Shown here: in pieces, positions 18,359 to 26,799 of the stretch
Layout of the letters: every line of letters starts with the position of its first letter
Position numbering within the stretch: position 1 is the stretch's first letter
Assembly (NCBI RefSeq): GCF_000756615.1
Contig: NZ_CP009288.1
Span: 2,356,001-2,420,000 of the forward strand
DNA length: 64,000 bases
Reading direction: 5' to 3'
From: Paenibacillus durus
Lineage (GTDB): Bacteria > Bacillota > Bacilli > Paenibacillales > Paenibacillaceae
Notes under the pieces: generated by a model
The model's database searches: none
Seen by the model: the letters and a program-made list of their open reading frames with translations, nothing else
What the model was told of the DNA's origin: nothing
Program-made: the position numbers and the translations under genes

Positions 18359-18436
18359 TTCAGCGTATTCTGCTGCAGATTGTTATCCTTATATAAAAAG
18401 AAAAATCGTCTCATGTAAAATAAAGCGCATACAAGG

Positions 18437-18465
18437 TTTACTTTTTCATTAAAACGCAATATAAT
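18437..18465 (+). promoter_or_regulatory. Sigma-A promoter of the 6S-like RNA
   Basis: TTTACT (18437-18442), a 17-bp spacer and TATAAT (18460-18465) place the transcription start about 18472, exactly where the RNA closing stem begins. Confidence 0.8.
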
Positions 18466-18471
18466 AGGGCT

Positions 18472-18665
18472 AAATCCTGCGATGTACGTTATCGGCTGCT
18501 CGTTGTTTTGAACCAATGATAATGTCTTGGGAGATCTACATGAAGCGCAGCTGAAAGGCCCTGTCTATATGACAAGGGGATCTCAAAACCGCAACTGCGA
18601 TCACCCACCTGCTATTGCAGGTTCAGAAGACACTGTAGCCGGACGGCATAGGCGGGTTTTCTTTT
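18472..18665 (+). ncRNA. ssrS: Probable 6S RNA
   Basis: A roughly 190-nt RNA with the 6S architecture. The outer stem pairs CCTGC with GCGGG, ATGT with GCAT, and GGCTGC with GTAGCC. An open central bubble contains TTTTGAACCAATGAT on the 5' strand. The long terminal stem-loop is closed by GAGATC/GATCTC with CCTGTC-TATAT-GACAAGG inside, and a small hairpin ACCTGC-TATT-GCAGGT lies in the 3' bubble strand. A strong promoter precedes it and a T-rich end plus a terminator follow. 6S RNA binds sigma-70/sigma-A holoenzyme by mimicking an open promoter. Identification is by structure only. Confidence 0.72.
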
Positions 18666-18675
18666 ATCGTGTACG

Positions 18676-18720
18676 AAGGCGCCCAAGTTACCCTGAGCGG
18701 GAGACTGGGCGCCTTCTTGT
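18676..18720 (+). terminator. Strong terminator hairpin after the 6S-like RNA
   Basis: A perfect 10-bp stem AAGGCGCCCA / TGGGCGCCTT with a 20-nt loop, followed by CTTGTG. Confidence 0.7.
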
Positions 18721-18803
18721 GATAAATAAGCATTTTACTTTTGTTCCCGCAGCAAGAGTGATACACTGAAATAAGTGAACTTGGGATATGAGGGGGAAGT
18801 AAG

Positions 18804-19193
18804 TTGTCTTTAAAAAGAACCTTGGTCGGCTTGTTTCGCAGCCATGAAGGAACGAGCGACCGCGCCAAAGAACCTGCTTTGAAAACGCGCTATTACAACC
18901 TCACCAAAGAAAAGGGATGGGAGGAAGTGTCCTCCACGTTAAAGAAAATTCCAGGCTTTAGAGTGCTTCATGAAGTTCAATCCGTAGGAGAGATTACGCT
19001 GGAGAAAAAGACGGCATTCGGCCGAACGCTGGATATTACCGTTTCTGTGCTTAATACCTCGCCAACGCGGTGTGCAGTCGATGTCTATTCGGCATCCCGG
19101 GGCTCGCTTGGTGATTTAGGCTCTAATTACCGGGTCATTCAACGTCTATACGAGACATTGGACAAGAAGATCGGCAAATATAAGCTCGATTAA
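18804..19193 (+). CDS. DUF1499 family protein
   Basis: A 129-residue soluble protein. The C-terminal half carries the DUF1499 signature (VDVYSASRGSLGDLGSN followed by a YRVIQRLYETL helix), and the centre holds the paired beta strands around GFRVLHEVQSVGEI. Biochemical function of the family is not known. The start is TTG (MSLKRTLVGLF) after GAGGGGGAAG. A strong terminator separates it from the convergent tpx gene. Confidence 0.75.
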   Translation: MSLKRTLVGLFRSHEGTSDRAKEPALKTRYYNLTKEKGWEEVSSTLKKIPGFRVLHEVQSVGEITLEKKTAFGRTLDITVSVLNTSPTRCAVDVYSASRGSLGDLGSNYRVIQRLYETLDKKIGKYKLD

Positions 19194-19304
19194 ATCCTGC
19201 TGCGGCACTTAGCGAAGGAAAGCGCGTAATGTATGCGCTTATATTATGGAAGAAACAAATTTACCCATCTTTGCCAAGATGGAAATTGGCTTGTTTTTGC
19301 TTGC

Positions 19305-19342
19305 AAAAAAGCGGGAGAAGGTATGGCCTTCTTCCGCTTTTT
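19305..19342 (+). terminator. Bidirectional terminator between DUF1499 gene and tpx
   Basis: AAAAAAGCGGGAGAAGG / CCTTCTTCCGCTTTTT forms a near-perfect stem with a TATGG loop, an A run before and a T run after, so it can serve both convergent genes. Confidence 0.88.
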
Positions 19343-19366
19343 AAACATGAAAGTGTAAGTTCGCTG

Positions 19367-19885
19367 TTACAACAAGCTCTTGACCGCGCTAATAGCGGCT
19401 TCGTAGTTCGGATGCTCCGCCATTTCGCCTAGATATTCCACGTACGTGATCTTGTCATCTTTATCAATGACAAAGATAGAGCGCATCTCGAGCTTAAATT
19501 CCTTGATCAGCACACCGTAGGCCTCGCCGAAGGCGTTCGTCTTGTAATCCGAGAGCGTAATGACACGGTCGATCCCTGCGGCGCCGCACCAGCGGGCCTG
19601 AGCGAATGGAAGATCAGCACTGACGGTCAGAATGACGACCTCATCGCCTAGCTCTGCAGCTTCACTGTTAAATCGGCGGGTTTGCGCGTCGCAGACGCCG
19701 GTATCAAGTGAAGGAACTACGCTAATGAGCTTTATTTTTCCACTGAAGTCTTTCAAGGTAGCTTCCTCGAGCAAATTTTTGCTGAGAACAAAATCGGGAG
19801 CCGGATCGCCGGCACTCAGCTTAGGTCCTATAAGAGTGATCGGATCTCCCTTAAAAGTGGCTGCGCCTGTTCTTTCTTGCGTCAC
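19367..19885 (-). CDS. tpx: Thiol peroxidase (Tpx)
   Basis: A 172-residue atypical 2-Cys peroxiredoxin that reduces hydrogen peroxide and alkyl hydroperoxides using thioredoxin. The peroxidatic Cys65 lies in PSLDTGVCDAQTR and the resolving Cys99 in QARWCGAAG. Spacing and length are those of the Tpx family. GTG start with AAGGAGG eight bases upstream. Single-gene unit. Confidence 0.96.
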   Translation of the reverse strand: MTQERTGAATFKGDPITLIGPKLSAGDPAPDFVLSKNLLEEATLKDFSGKIKLISVVPSLDTGVCDAQTRRFNSEAAELGDEVVILTVSADLPFAQARWCGAAGIDRVITLSDYKTNAFGEAYGVLIKEFKLEMRSIFVIDKDDKITYVEYLGEMAEHPNYEAAISAVKSLL

Positions 19886-20010
19886 TGAATATTCCTCCTT
19901 GAACTAACAAAATTGGCTTGTTGCCGCCACAATAAATTATAATCTTTTTAATGAGACCCTGTCCAACCAGGGACGTATATAGAACAAGAAAAGAAGAGAA
20001 GGGTGGCGCC

Positions 20011-20640
20011 ATGATATTTATTCGTTATGAAAATTGGAAAAGCTATCTTAAATTTTATCCGGTTACAAGCCTTATCATTTTAGCAAATATCATCATGTTT
20101 ATGGTGCTTGCGTTGAATGGCGGTTCGACGAATCTCGATACGCTGCTGCGCTTCGGAGCAATGACGGATGCGGCAGCGGAAAGAGCAGAGCTGTGGCGGT
20201 ATGTTGCCTCAATCTTTTTGCATAACGGGTTTACTCATCTGTTGTTCAATTGCTTTGGGCTGCTGGTATTTGCGCCGCCGCTTGAACGGCTTATGGGCTG
20301 GTGGCGTTACGCGCTGCTGTACGTGATGGGCGGGATTATCGGCAATATTTTGTCTTTTGGAGCATGGGGGAGTGCCCATGAAGAGGTTGTGCACGTCTCG
20401 GTCGGCGCCTCAGGGGCGATATTCGCTGTTTATGGCGCGTTCCTGTATATTGCCCTGTTTCAGCGCACCATGATGGATGAAGGTTCGCGCAGGACGCTCT
20501 ATGGCCTGCTGACGATGGGGATTATTATGTCCTTCGTTACGCCAAATGTGAACTGGACCGCCCATATTGGCGGTTTAATCGGCGGTTTCTTCCTATATGG
20601 TCTCATTATTCGGGTGCTGCCCCGCAGGCGGTCGCGATGA
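20011..20640 (+). CDS. Rhomboid-family intramembrane serine protease
   Basis: A 209-residue membrane protein with six predicted helices. The catalytic Ser is in VGASGAIFAVYG and the catalytic His in NVNWTAHIGGLIGG; the loop HNGFTHLLFN upstream is also typical. It should cleave transmembrane segments of substrate proteins. The start at 20011 (MIFIRYENWKS) is preferred to the upstream open frame because AAGGGTGG precedes it. The next gene, a LysR regulator, follows after 49 bp. Confidence 0.9.
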   Translation: MIFIRYENWKSYLKFYPVTSLIILANIIMFMVLALNGGSTNLDTLLRFGAMTDAAAERAELWRYVASIFLHNGFTHLLFNCFGLLVFAPPLERLMGWWRYALLYVMGGIIGNILSFGAWGSAHEEVVHVSVGASGAIFAVYGAFLYIALFQRTMMDEGSRRTLYGLLTMGIIMSFVTPNVNWTAHIGGLIGGFFLYGLIIRVLPRRRSR

Positions 20641-20689
20641 TGAGAACGATTCGGTCAGAAAGAAGCGTTAGGACGGAGGCGATTGTGGC

Positions 20690-21604
20690 GTGGAGCTTAG
20701 ACAATTACAGTATTTTTTGAAGGTTGCCCAGAAAGAGCATGTCACCAAAGCGGCTGAGGAGCTGCATGTGGCCCAGTCGGCGGTCAGCCGTCAGATTCAC
20801 CTGCTGGAGCAGGAACTGGGCATTGATTTGTTTATGCAAAAAGGCAGAAATTTGCACCTTACACCAGTAGGACAGCTGTTCTGTAAACGTGTAGAATCGA
20901 TCCTAAAGGATCTGGACCGGTCCGTGGCCGAAATACACGAATTTCTGAACCCGGAGCGGGGGGAAATCCGAATCGGTTTTCCGAACAGCGTCGGGACGCA
21001 TTTGATTCCTACTATCGTAGCAGAGTTCCGCAGACATTATCCGCATGTCAAATTCCGCTTTAAGCAGGGAATGTATCCCTCTTTGATAAAGGATGTGCTC
21101 TCCGGTGAAGTGGATTTGGCTTTCATATCCCCTTGCCCGGACAGTGATGAGCAATTGATCGGGGATGTGGTTATGACGGAAGAACTGTTCGCGATCCTTC
21201 CTCAGAATCATCCGCTTGCTCAGGAGAAGATTATACGGCTTGAACAATTGAAGGATGAACAGTTCGTGCTGTTCAGTCCGGGCTACTCGCTGCGTCCTAT
21301 CGTCTGGCAGGCCTGCCTGAAAGCGGGATTTACCCCGCAAATCGCGTTTGAAGGAGGAGAGACGGACACGATACGCGGCCTCGTCGCTGCGGGAATGGGA
21401 GTCAGTCTGCTGCCGGAAATGGCGCTGTTCCCGACGAACTCGCTTCAACCGGCTCAGGTGAGAGTAGAAGCGCCGGCGGTTACCCGCACAATCGGACTTA
21501 TACACCGCTCGGACGGCAGACTCCCGCTGGTCGCGCGCTCGTTCAGGGCTTTTCTGCTGACTTATTTTAGAACGCGGCAAAATAATACCCCGGTCGGCTC
21601 CTAG
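20690..21604 (+). CDS. LysR-family regulator, GltC-like
   Basis: A 304-residue LysR-type transcription factor. The winged helix-turn-helix is at residues 1-60 (MELRQLQYFLKVAQKEHVTKAA, shown here split: MELRQLQYFL then KVAQKEHV) and an effector-binding domain follows from about residue 90. Overall resemblance is greatest to Bacillus GltC (EHV..AAEELHVAQSAVSRQI, then RGEIRIGFPNSVG), which activates glutamate synthase genes. No glt genes are nearby, so the target is uncertain, though an ammonium transporter lies 1.5 kb away. The start is GTG with GGAGG ten bases upstream. Confidence 0.88.
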   Translation: MELRQLQYFLKVAQKEHVTKAAEELHVAQSAVSRQIHLLEQELGIDLFMQKGRNLHLTPVGQLFCKRVESILKDLDRSVAEIHEFLNPERGEIRIGFPNSVGTHLIPTIVAEFRRHYPHVKFRFKQGMYPSLIKDVLSGEVDLAFISPCPDSDEQLIGDVVMTEELFAILPQNHPLAQEKIIRLEQLKDEQFVLFSPGYSLRPIVWQACLKAGFTPQIAFEGGETDTIRGLVAAGMGVSLLPEMALFPTNSLQPAQVRVEAPAVTRTIGLIHRSDGRLPLVARSFRAFLLTYFRTRQNNTPVGS

Positions 21605-21621
21605 AGCCTTCCGGGGTATGT
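21585..21621. terminator. Terminator hairpin overlapping the LysR gene stop
   Basis: A perfect 9-bp stem ATACCCCGG / CCGGGGTAT enclosing the stop codon, between the convergent LysR and YugP genes. There is no long T run, so efficiency is uncertain. Confidence 0.55.
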
Positions 21622-21653
21622 TATGATACAAGGGCTGTCTGTACAGCTGCTGG

Positions 21654-22322
21654 TTAGTCGCGATTGCTGGTATAGACCAGAATCAGGCGAAGCAGTTCAA
21701 GTACGGAGACGAGAGCGGCGGCAACATAGGTCAGCGCTGCGGCGTTAAGCACTTTGGCGACTCCGCGTTCTTCCTCGTTTCGGATAAAGCCCTGCTCAAC
21801 CATGACTTGGCGTGCCCGGTTGCTGGCATTGAATTCCACCGGCAGGGTTACAAGCTGAAAGGCTACAGCTGCCGAGAAGAAAATAATGCCAAGACCGATC
21901 AAATTCAAGGAACTGAACAGGAAGCCGGCGAGCAGCATGAAAGGAGCGACGCCCGAAGCGAAATTAACGATTGGGAACATCCGGTGGCGAAGCACCAGCA
22001 TCGGATAGTGAACTTTGTGCTGGATGGCATGCCCCACCTCGTGGCAGGCTACGGAGACAGCTGAAATTGAGCGTTCATAGTATACAGGCTCCGACAAACG
22101 GACAACCCGGTGAATCGGGTCATAATGGTCGGTAAGGGCGCCTGGGACGGGCTCAATCGGAACATCGCCGAGGCCATTGGAATCCAGCATTCGTCTTGCG
22201 GCCTCGTAGCCGGTCATCCCGTTCAGGTTGGCAACCTGACCCCATTTGTTAAATGTTCCCTTTACTCTGAACTGAGCCCATAACGAGAACAGAAAAGCTA
22301 CTATTACTAATAGATACATCAT
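21654..22322 (-). CDS. yugP: YugP-type membrane zinc metallopeptidase
   Basis: A 222-residue integral membrane protein with helices at the N-terminus (about 3-20) and around residues 120-165 and 195-215. The zinc motif HEVGHAIQH lies near residue 93, preceded by AVSVAC. The family is predicted to be a membrane protease; substrates are unknown. ATG start after GGAGGAATGAG. A MerR-type regulator gene lies upstream on the same strand, 32 bp away, so the two may form an operon. Confidence 0.88.
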   Translation of the reverse strand: MMYLLVIVAFLFSLWAQFRVKGTFNKWGQVANLNGMTGYEAARRMLDSNGLGDVPIEPVPGALTDHYDPIHRVVRLSEPVYYERSISAVSVACHEVGHAIQHKVHYPMLVLRHRMFPIVNFASGVAPFMLLAGFLFSSLNLIGLGIIFFSAAVAFQLVTLPVEFNASNRARQVMVEQGFIRNEEERGVAKVLNAAALTYVAAALVSVLELLRLILVYTSNRD

Positions 22323-22354
22323 TTACTCATTCCTCCACTTTCTGGTCGATTGAT

Positions 22355-22786
22355 TTAGATTGGCGGCACCTGCGTCAATAGAAGACGTATAGCTTCAATG
22401 CAGGCGGCTCCCTGCGGAATCAGATGAGCCAAGGCCAGCTTGGCCTGTCCCGGCTTCATTCGGCTCAGCGCCGGTTCAAGCGCCTTGACCTCACGCCGGA
22501 GCTGCTGCATGTGGGCCTCAAGCTCTGCCAGCTTACTGGATACATCGGGATCGGGGGCTGCCGAGTTCCACCTGGCTATAATGGACTTAATTTCTTCCAA
22601 TGTATATTTTTCTTGTTTCAATTGATTAATACGTTCCAGGGTATCCAAGGTTTCATCGCTGTATAGCCGGTAATTTTTTATACTTCTTGTTTCGGGATGA
22701 ATCAGTCCAAGCTTGGTATAATAATCAATAGTACGCTCACTGATATGAGCCGCCTTGGCCAGTTCGCCGATCCGGTACAGGTTCAT
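22355..22786 (-). CDS. MerR-family transcriptional regulator
   Basis: A 143-residue regulator. The N-terminal winged helix is seen in YRIGELAKAAHISERTI and the following YYTKLGLIHPE and NYRLYS segments, then a helical dimerisation region (about 75-115). It has no obvious metal-binding cysteine cluster at the C-terminus (only one Cys, near residue 128), so a metal sensor of the CueR type is unlikely. The start at 22786 is chosen because the HTH begins there; an upstream open frame adds 40 unlikely residues. Probably co-transcribed with yugP. Confidence 0.85.
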   Translation of the reverse strand: MNLYRIGELAKAAHISERTIDYYTKLGLIHPETRSIKNYRLYSDETLDTLERINQLKQEKYTLEEIKSIIARWNSAAPDPDVSSKLAELEAHMQQLRREVKALEPALSRMKPGQAKLALAHLIPQGAACIEAIRLLLTQVPPI

Positions 22787-22992
22787 ATCCCCATGCTGTT
22801 CACCTCTCTGAAAGGAAATGTTCAGGCTCCGGGTGAAATGGATGCCGTATTTCCTTGATTTGTCTATTAATGATATCAAACAGAAAACCGTACAGTCAAA
22901 CGTCACGCTTTCAAAAGTATATTCATCTTATTCCCGGTTGATGCTGCTAATTATTTACTAAAAATTTATTTCTCGTTTCGTGAAAAATAGTC

Positions 22993-23022
22993 TTGTCAAT
23001 TTTGCTTCGTTTTGCTTATAAT
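22993..23022 (+). promoter_or_regulatory. Sigma-A promoter of the ammonium transporter operon
   Basis: TTGTCA (22993-22998), an 18-bp spacer and TATAAT (23017-23022), giving a predicted start near 23029. Confidence 0.7.
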
Positions 23023-23043
23023 GACATTAAGAGTTTCATGATT

Positions 23044-23060
23044 TGTTAGAATATATTACA
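23044..23060 (+). promoter_or_regulatory. GlnR/TnrA box
   Basis: TGTTAGAATATATTACA matches the known 17-bp GlnR/TnrA consensus TGTNANAWWWTNTNACA at every defined base. It lies about 15 bp downstream of the predicted transcription start, a position that fits repression when nitrogen is plentiful. Confidence 0.82.
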
Positions 23061-23077
23061 TAGGGGAGTGGGGAGTA

Positions 23078-24463
23078 ATGAAGAGAAAGTGGTTATGTTT
23101 TGTGTTAGCGATGCTAACGCTGACGATTTACCCGGTCAGCGCTTTTGCCGCTGACGGTCCTACTGCTCCGGACCTGCAAATCGGTCTGGACACAGCTTTT
23201 ACTTATTTGGCATTCATTCTGGTATTCGTAATGCAAGCGGGCTTTGCTATGCTGGAAGCCGGTTCGGTTCGGATGAAGAATGCGGGCCACGTTGCAGGCA
23301 AGACGGTGCTGACGCTTGCGATTGCCAGCATTTGCTTCTGGGCGCTGGGCTTTGGCTTGGGCTTTGGCAACGGCAATGATTTCTTTGGTACAACGGGCTT
23401 TGGATATGGCGGTGATTCGATGGCTTCTTCCTTTGAATCGCTGGCATTCTCCGATGTAACCCTGAACGTAAAATTCCTGTTCCAAATGGCGTTTGCGGCT
23501 GTTTCGCTTGCCATCGTCTCCGGCGGTATGGCTGAACGCGCGAAGCTGAGCGTATATATTATCTTCGGCATTTTGTTCTCCATCTTTATTTACCCGGTTG
23601 TCGCTCACTGGGTATGGGGCGGCGGCTGGCTGACAACGATGGGCATGCAGGACTATGCAGGTTCGACAGTAGTCCATCTGACGGGTGCAACCGCGGCAGT
23701 AGTCGCGACAATTCTGCTCAAGCCTCGCCTTGGGAAATTTAACAAAGAAGGCAAGCCGGTTATTATTCCGGGACATAACCAAGTATTCACGGTTCTTGGC
23801 GTTATCATTTTGTGGTTCGGCTGGTTCGGGTTTAACCCAGGCAGCGCACTGAGCCCAATGGGCGGATTCTTCGGTTATGTAGCCCTGACTACGAACATTG
23901 CTGCGGCAGCCGGTGGTCTTGCGGCTCTGGTAGCCTCCTGGCTGTACTTCGGCAAGTCTGATATTCCGGCCATGCTGAACGGCGTTCTGGCCGCTCTCGT
24001 AGCCATTACCGGCGCCTGCGCATTTGTTGAACCTTGGGCAGCCTTTGTAATCGGTCTTGTTGCCGGCGCATTTACATTCATGACTTCGCAATGGCTGGAA
24101 CGCGCGGGTCTTGACGATCCGATCTACGCTTTCTCCGTACACGGTATTGCCGGTATGTGGGGGGCGGTATCCACTGGCTTGTTCGCGACTCCTGAACTCG
24201 TTAAAACTGTAAATATCGGTCAAGCTGGTCTGTTCTATGGCGGTGGCTTCCACCAGCTTGGTGTTCAGGTTCTCGGTGTAATCGGAACGTTTGCCTTCGT
24301 AGCCGTCCTGTCCTTCATCTTCCTGTATATCATGAAGCTGGTAAGCGGTATTCGCGTTACGGAAGAAGAAGAATTAATGGGTCTGGATATCAGTGAACAC
24401 GGTACTTATGGTTATCCTGAGCAAATGAAGCTGATTTCGGAATCCGAATCCCAAAAGAAATAA
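23078..24463 (+). CDS. amt: Ammonium transporter (AmtB family)
   Basis: A 461-residue channel with a cleavable signal peptide (MKRKWLCFVLAMLTLTIYP, cleavage near AFA-ADG) and eleven membrane helices. Conserved segments include MQAGFAMLEAGSVR, the AHWVWGGGWL helix, DYAGSTVVHLTGATAA (pore His), GWFGFNPGS and YAFSVHGIAGMWG (second pore His). It takes up ammonium for glutamine synthesis. A perfect GlnR/TnrA box precedes it. Unlike the usual amtB-glnK pair, no PII gene follows; instead a nucleotidyltransferase and an exonuclease gene come next. Confidence 0.96.
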   Translation: MKRKWLCFVLAMLTLTIYPVSAFAADGPTAPDLQIGLDTAFTYLAFILVFVMQAGFAMLEAGSVRMKNAGHVAGKTVLTLAIASICFWALGFGLGFGNGNDFFGTTGFGYGGDSMASSFESLAFSDVTLNVKFLFQMAFAAVSLAIVSGGMAERAKLSVYIIFGILFSIFIYPVVAHWVWGGGWLTTMGMQDYAGSTVVHLTGATAAVVATILLKPRLGKFNKEGKPVIIPGHNQVFTVLGVIILWFGWFGFNPGSALSPMGGFFGYVALTTNIAAAAGGLAALVASWLYFGKSDIPAMLNGVLAALVAITGACAFVEPWAAFVIGLVAGAFTFMTSQWLERAGLDDPIYAFSVHGIAGMWGAVSTGLFATPELVKTVNIGQAGLFYGGGFHQLGVQVLGVIGTFAFVAVLSFIFLYIMKLVSGIRVTEEEELMGLDISEHGTYGYPEQMKLISESESQKK

Positions 24464-24493
24464 TTATATGACTACATCAGGGAGGCGGGCCGA

Positions 24494-25573
24494 GTGACCC
24501 AGACGGAGTCTGACGATTGGGACTATAAGGCAGTTTATGAGTCCATCGTAACATCCGGTTCGCCCGAGGAGCTGAAGACAAGGCGCATAGCCTGTCAAAG
24601 CATTCTCCTGGAACAGCTAAATGTTATCCCAATTGAGGAATGGATGCTGCGTGTCAATGCGATGCATGATGCTATCGCAGAAGCGGCGGTTGTTTTATCC
24701 GAGGCGCAGATGATTGAGGCGGGCCATGGCCCGCCTCCCTGCGCTTATTCCTTTATTGTGTTCGGCAGCGCAGGAAGAAAAGAAACAACGCTGTGGAGCG
24801 ACCAGGATAACGGGCTGATTATCGAAGGAGAACCGGAGGAAGCGAAGGAGAAGTATTTTGAAGAATTCGGGATCAGGCTTTCCTTACTGCTGGCTAATAC
24901 CGGATATGAGAAATGCGAAGGCAAGGTCATGGTTTCCGAGCCGATGTGGCGGAAGACTCTGACTGAGTGGAAGGAGCAGATTACGGGTTGGAGAACCCAG
25001 TTTGAATGGGAACCCATTCGATATTTGATAATCTGTTCCGATATGCGCCATGTTGCGGGAGACCGCAGCCTCTCCGAGCAGTGGCTGGATTTTTATCATG
25101 AAGGGTTCATCGATAACTCCAAACTTTGGGCGGCTGTTCTGCGAAATACCGTCCGTCATAAAGCGACGCTTAATCTGCTGGGGCAGGTGCTCACCGAACG
25201 GTTCGGGGATCATGCCGGCGGATTTGACGTCAAATATGGACTATACATTCCGTTAGTTAACGGTGTAAGATATTTTGCTTTGCAGCATGGAATTCGCAAG
25301 ACCTCGACATTAGAAAGACTGGAAATACTGAGCAAGGAGTACCAGCATCTGCCCGAAGGTGTGCGAAGCGCGTTCCTGACGGCGCTAAAGATGAGGGTCA
25401 ACACTCCCTATTCGGTTCATGACGGACTCTTGTCGGGCAGCGATTTTGCATCTGAAAATGAACTGAGGAACAGGCAGCTGATGTCCGAACTGCGAGACAG
25501 CCTACTGCTTGTCAGACGCATCCATCGGGTTCTGCAGCGCCAGCTCCGGTCAGCGGAAAGGAGACAGCTATGA
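24494..25573 (+). CDS. DUF294-type putative nucleotidyltransferase
   Basis: A 359-residue protein with a DUF294 nucleotidyltransferase-like core. FGSAGRKETTLWSDQDNGLI near residue 90 gives the GS and DxD-type metal site of the GlnD-like superfamily, followed by the helical DUF294 C-terminal domain. Related domains occur in GlnD, which uridylylates PII, but substrate and even activity are unproven for this family. It starts with GTG 30 bp after amt and its stop overlaps the next start by four bases (ATGA). It is therefore almost certainly in the amt transcript. Confidence 0.8.
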   Translation: MTQTESDDWDYKAVYESIVTSGSPEELKTRRIACQSILLEQLNVIPIEEWMLRVNAMHDAIAEAAVVLSEAQMIEAGHGPPPCAYSFIVFGSAGRKETTLWSDQDNGLIIEGEPEEAKEKYFEEFGIRLSLLLANTGYEKCEGKVMVSEPMWRKTLTEWKEQITGWRTQFEWEPIRYLIICSDMRHVAGDRSLSEQWLDFYHEGFIDNSKLWAAVLRNTVRHKATLNLLGQVLTERFGDHAGGFDVKYGLYIPLVNGVRYFALQHGIRKTSTLERLEILSKEYQHLPEGVRSAFLTALKMRVNTPYSVHDGLLSGSDFASENELRNRQLMSELRDSLLLVRRIHRVLQRQLRSAERRQL

Positions 25574-26319
25574 AGGAGCCGAACAAAGGCGGCGGGTTCT
25601 GGAACAACTTAAGACACGGCGGCATGCCGTCTGCGATCGCTTCGATTCGTGGCGGAGAATCCGCACAGCAGACCGCTCAGCAAATGGCTTTTATCAGGTC
25701 TTTGATGAGGGAGAAACGCCGGCCGGAAGTGCTGCATACGCCGCTGTCCGAGCTGGAGACCATTGTGTTTGATTTGGAAACGACTGGATTTTCCAGTCAA
25801 CATGGGGATGAGATTCTGTCATTCGGGGCGATTAAGGTCGTCGGGGAGGAGGTCATTGAGGACGAGTGCTTTTACACCCTTGTCAATTGTCAGACCTCCA
25901 TTCCGGCGAATATTACCGAATTGACGGGAATTACCGAAGAAATGAGCAAAGCGGCGCCTTCACTTATTGACGGACTTCATAATTTTATGTCATTTGTAGG
26001 TAAAAGAGTATTGGTCGCCCATGCCAGCGCTCATGACAAATCGTTTCTGAACGCTGCGCTTTGGAAAACATCCAAGGTTCAGCTCACCCACCGCGTGCTG
26101 GATACGATGATGCTTGCGCGCTGGCTGGAGCCAAGCCGGGGCAATTACACGCTTGATGAACTGCTGACGGTGCATGGAATCCCGATTTGCGGAAGACATA
26201 ATGCGCTGGAAGACGCCAAAATGACGGCTAAGCTCTGGGTGTCTTACCTCCGTGAGATTTCCCAGCATAAGAAGGTGGAGACACTGGGCGACCTGTATGC
26301 TTACTTGAGCAGAACCTGA
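25570..26319 (+). CDS. DEDDh 3'-5' exonuclease (DNA polymerase III epsilon-like)
   Basis: A 249-residue protein whose nuclease domain spans about residues 55-235. Exo I is in VFDLETTGFSS, exo II near HASAHDKSFLN, and exo III in GRHNALEDAKMTA with the characteristic His. The first 50 residues are not nuclease-like. It overlaps the DUF294 gene by four bases. DUF294 and epsilon-like exonuclease genes are often paired in bacteria, but the joint function is not known. Its end overlaps the convergent JAMM gene by 19 bases. Confidence 0.88.
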   Translation: MKEPNKGGGFWNNLRHGGMPSAIASIRGGESAQQTAQQMAFIRSLMREKRRPEVLHTPLSELETIVFDLETTGFSSQHGDEILSFGAIKVVGEEVIEDECFYTLVNCQTSIPANITELTGITEEMSKAAPSLIDGLHNFMSFVGKRVLVAHASAHDKSFLNAALWKTSKVQLTHRVLDTMMLARWLEPSRGNYTLDELLTVHGIPICGRHNALEDAKMTAKLWVSYLREISQHKKVETLGDLYAYLSRT

Positions 26320-26777
26320 AGCTGCGCTTCAATCAGCGAGACGGATAGTTTCCCGTCTTCGGTTCGGATACGCTGAATGTTATACCCGTTCATAAGAAAG
26401 GGATGCGCCGGCTCTTTGCCGGGAGCGCCAATTAAATATACCGTAAAGTGGTCACACAGACCGGTCAATCCGTCAAGGTCGGCGGATGAGGGCTGAGGGG
26501 CTGCGAGCGGATGGGAGTGAAACAGGCCGATTGGAGGAGGCGTTAGATACAGCGCCGAGATCCAGTCAGCCGGATGCGGGACAAAAGCATGCAGCGGGTC
26601 AGGCGCTACGTTGCGCATGGGCACATAGGTGTCGATGCGCATGCCGCCCGCTGCGGCAGCACCCAGCAGGACGCCGCATGCTTCATGCGGAAGAGCGGAT
26701 GCCAAATGCTTCCCCAGCGCTTGGTATACGGAAGGTTTTAGCCATATAGGTGGAACTTTTCCCTGGAATGCTGTCAT
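26301..26777 (-). CDS. JAMM/MPN+ metalloprotease (M67 family)
   Basis: A 158-residue single-domain protein with a complete JAMM zinc site: Glu in PHEACGVLLG, His-x-His in LFHSHPLAAPQPS and the Asp in SSADLDGL. Bacterial members such as Mec+ remove C-terminal residues from ubiquitin-like sulfur carriers during cysteine or cofactor synthesis. No ThiS/CysO-like gene is adjacent, so the partner is unknown. AGGGGTG precedes the ATG. Confidence 0.87.
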   Translation of the reverse strand: MTAFQGKVPPIWLKPSVYQALGKHLASALPHEACGVLLGAAAAGGMRIDTYVPMRNVAPDPLHAFVPHPADWISALYLTPPPIGLFHSHPLAAPQPSSADLDGLTGLCDHFTVYLIGAPGKEPAHPFLMNGYNIQRIRTEDGKLSVSLIEAQLQVLLK

Positions 26778-26799
26778 TGTTCACCCCTCTCTCTTCATT

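Noticed and set aside
23114..24253. A 379-codon open frame antisense to amt
   Set aside because: Its composition is that of a shadow of a hydrophobic, GC-biased gene (many Arg, Gln, Tyr), and amt is unambiguous.
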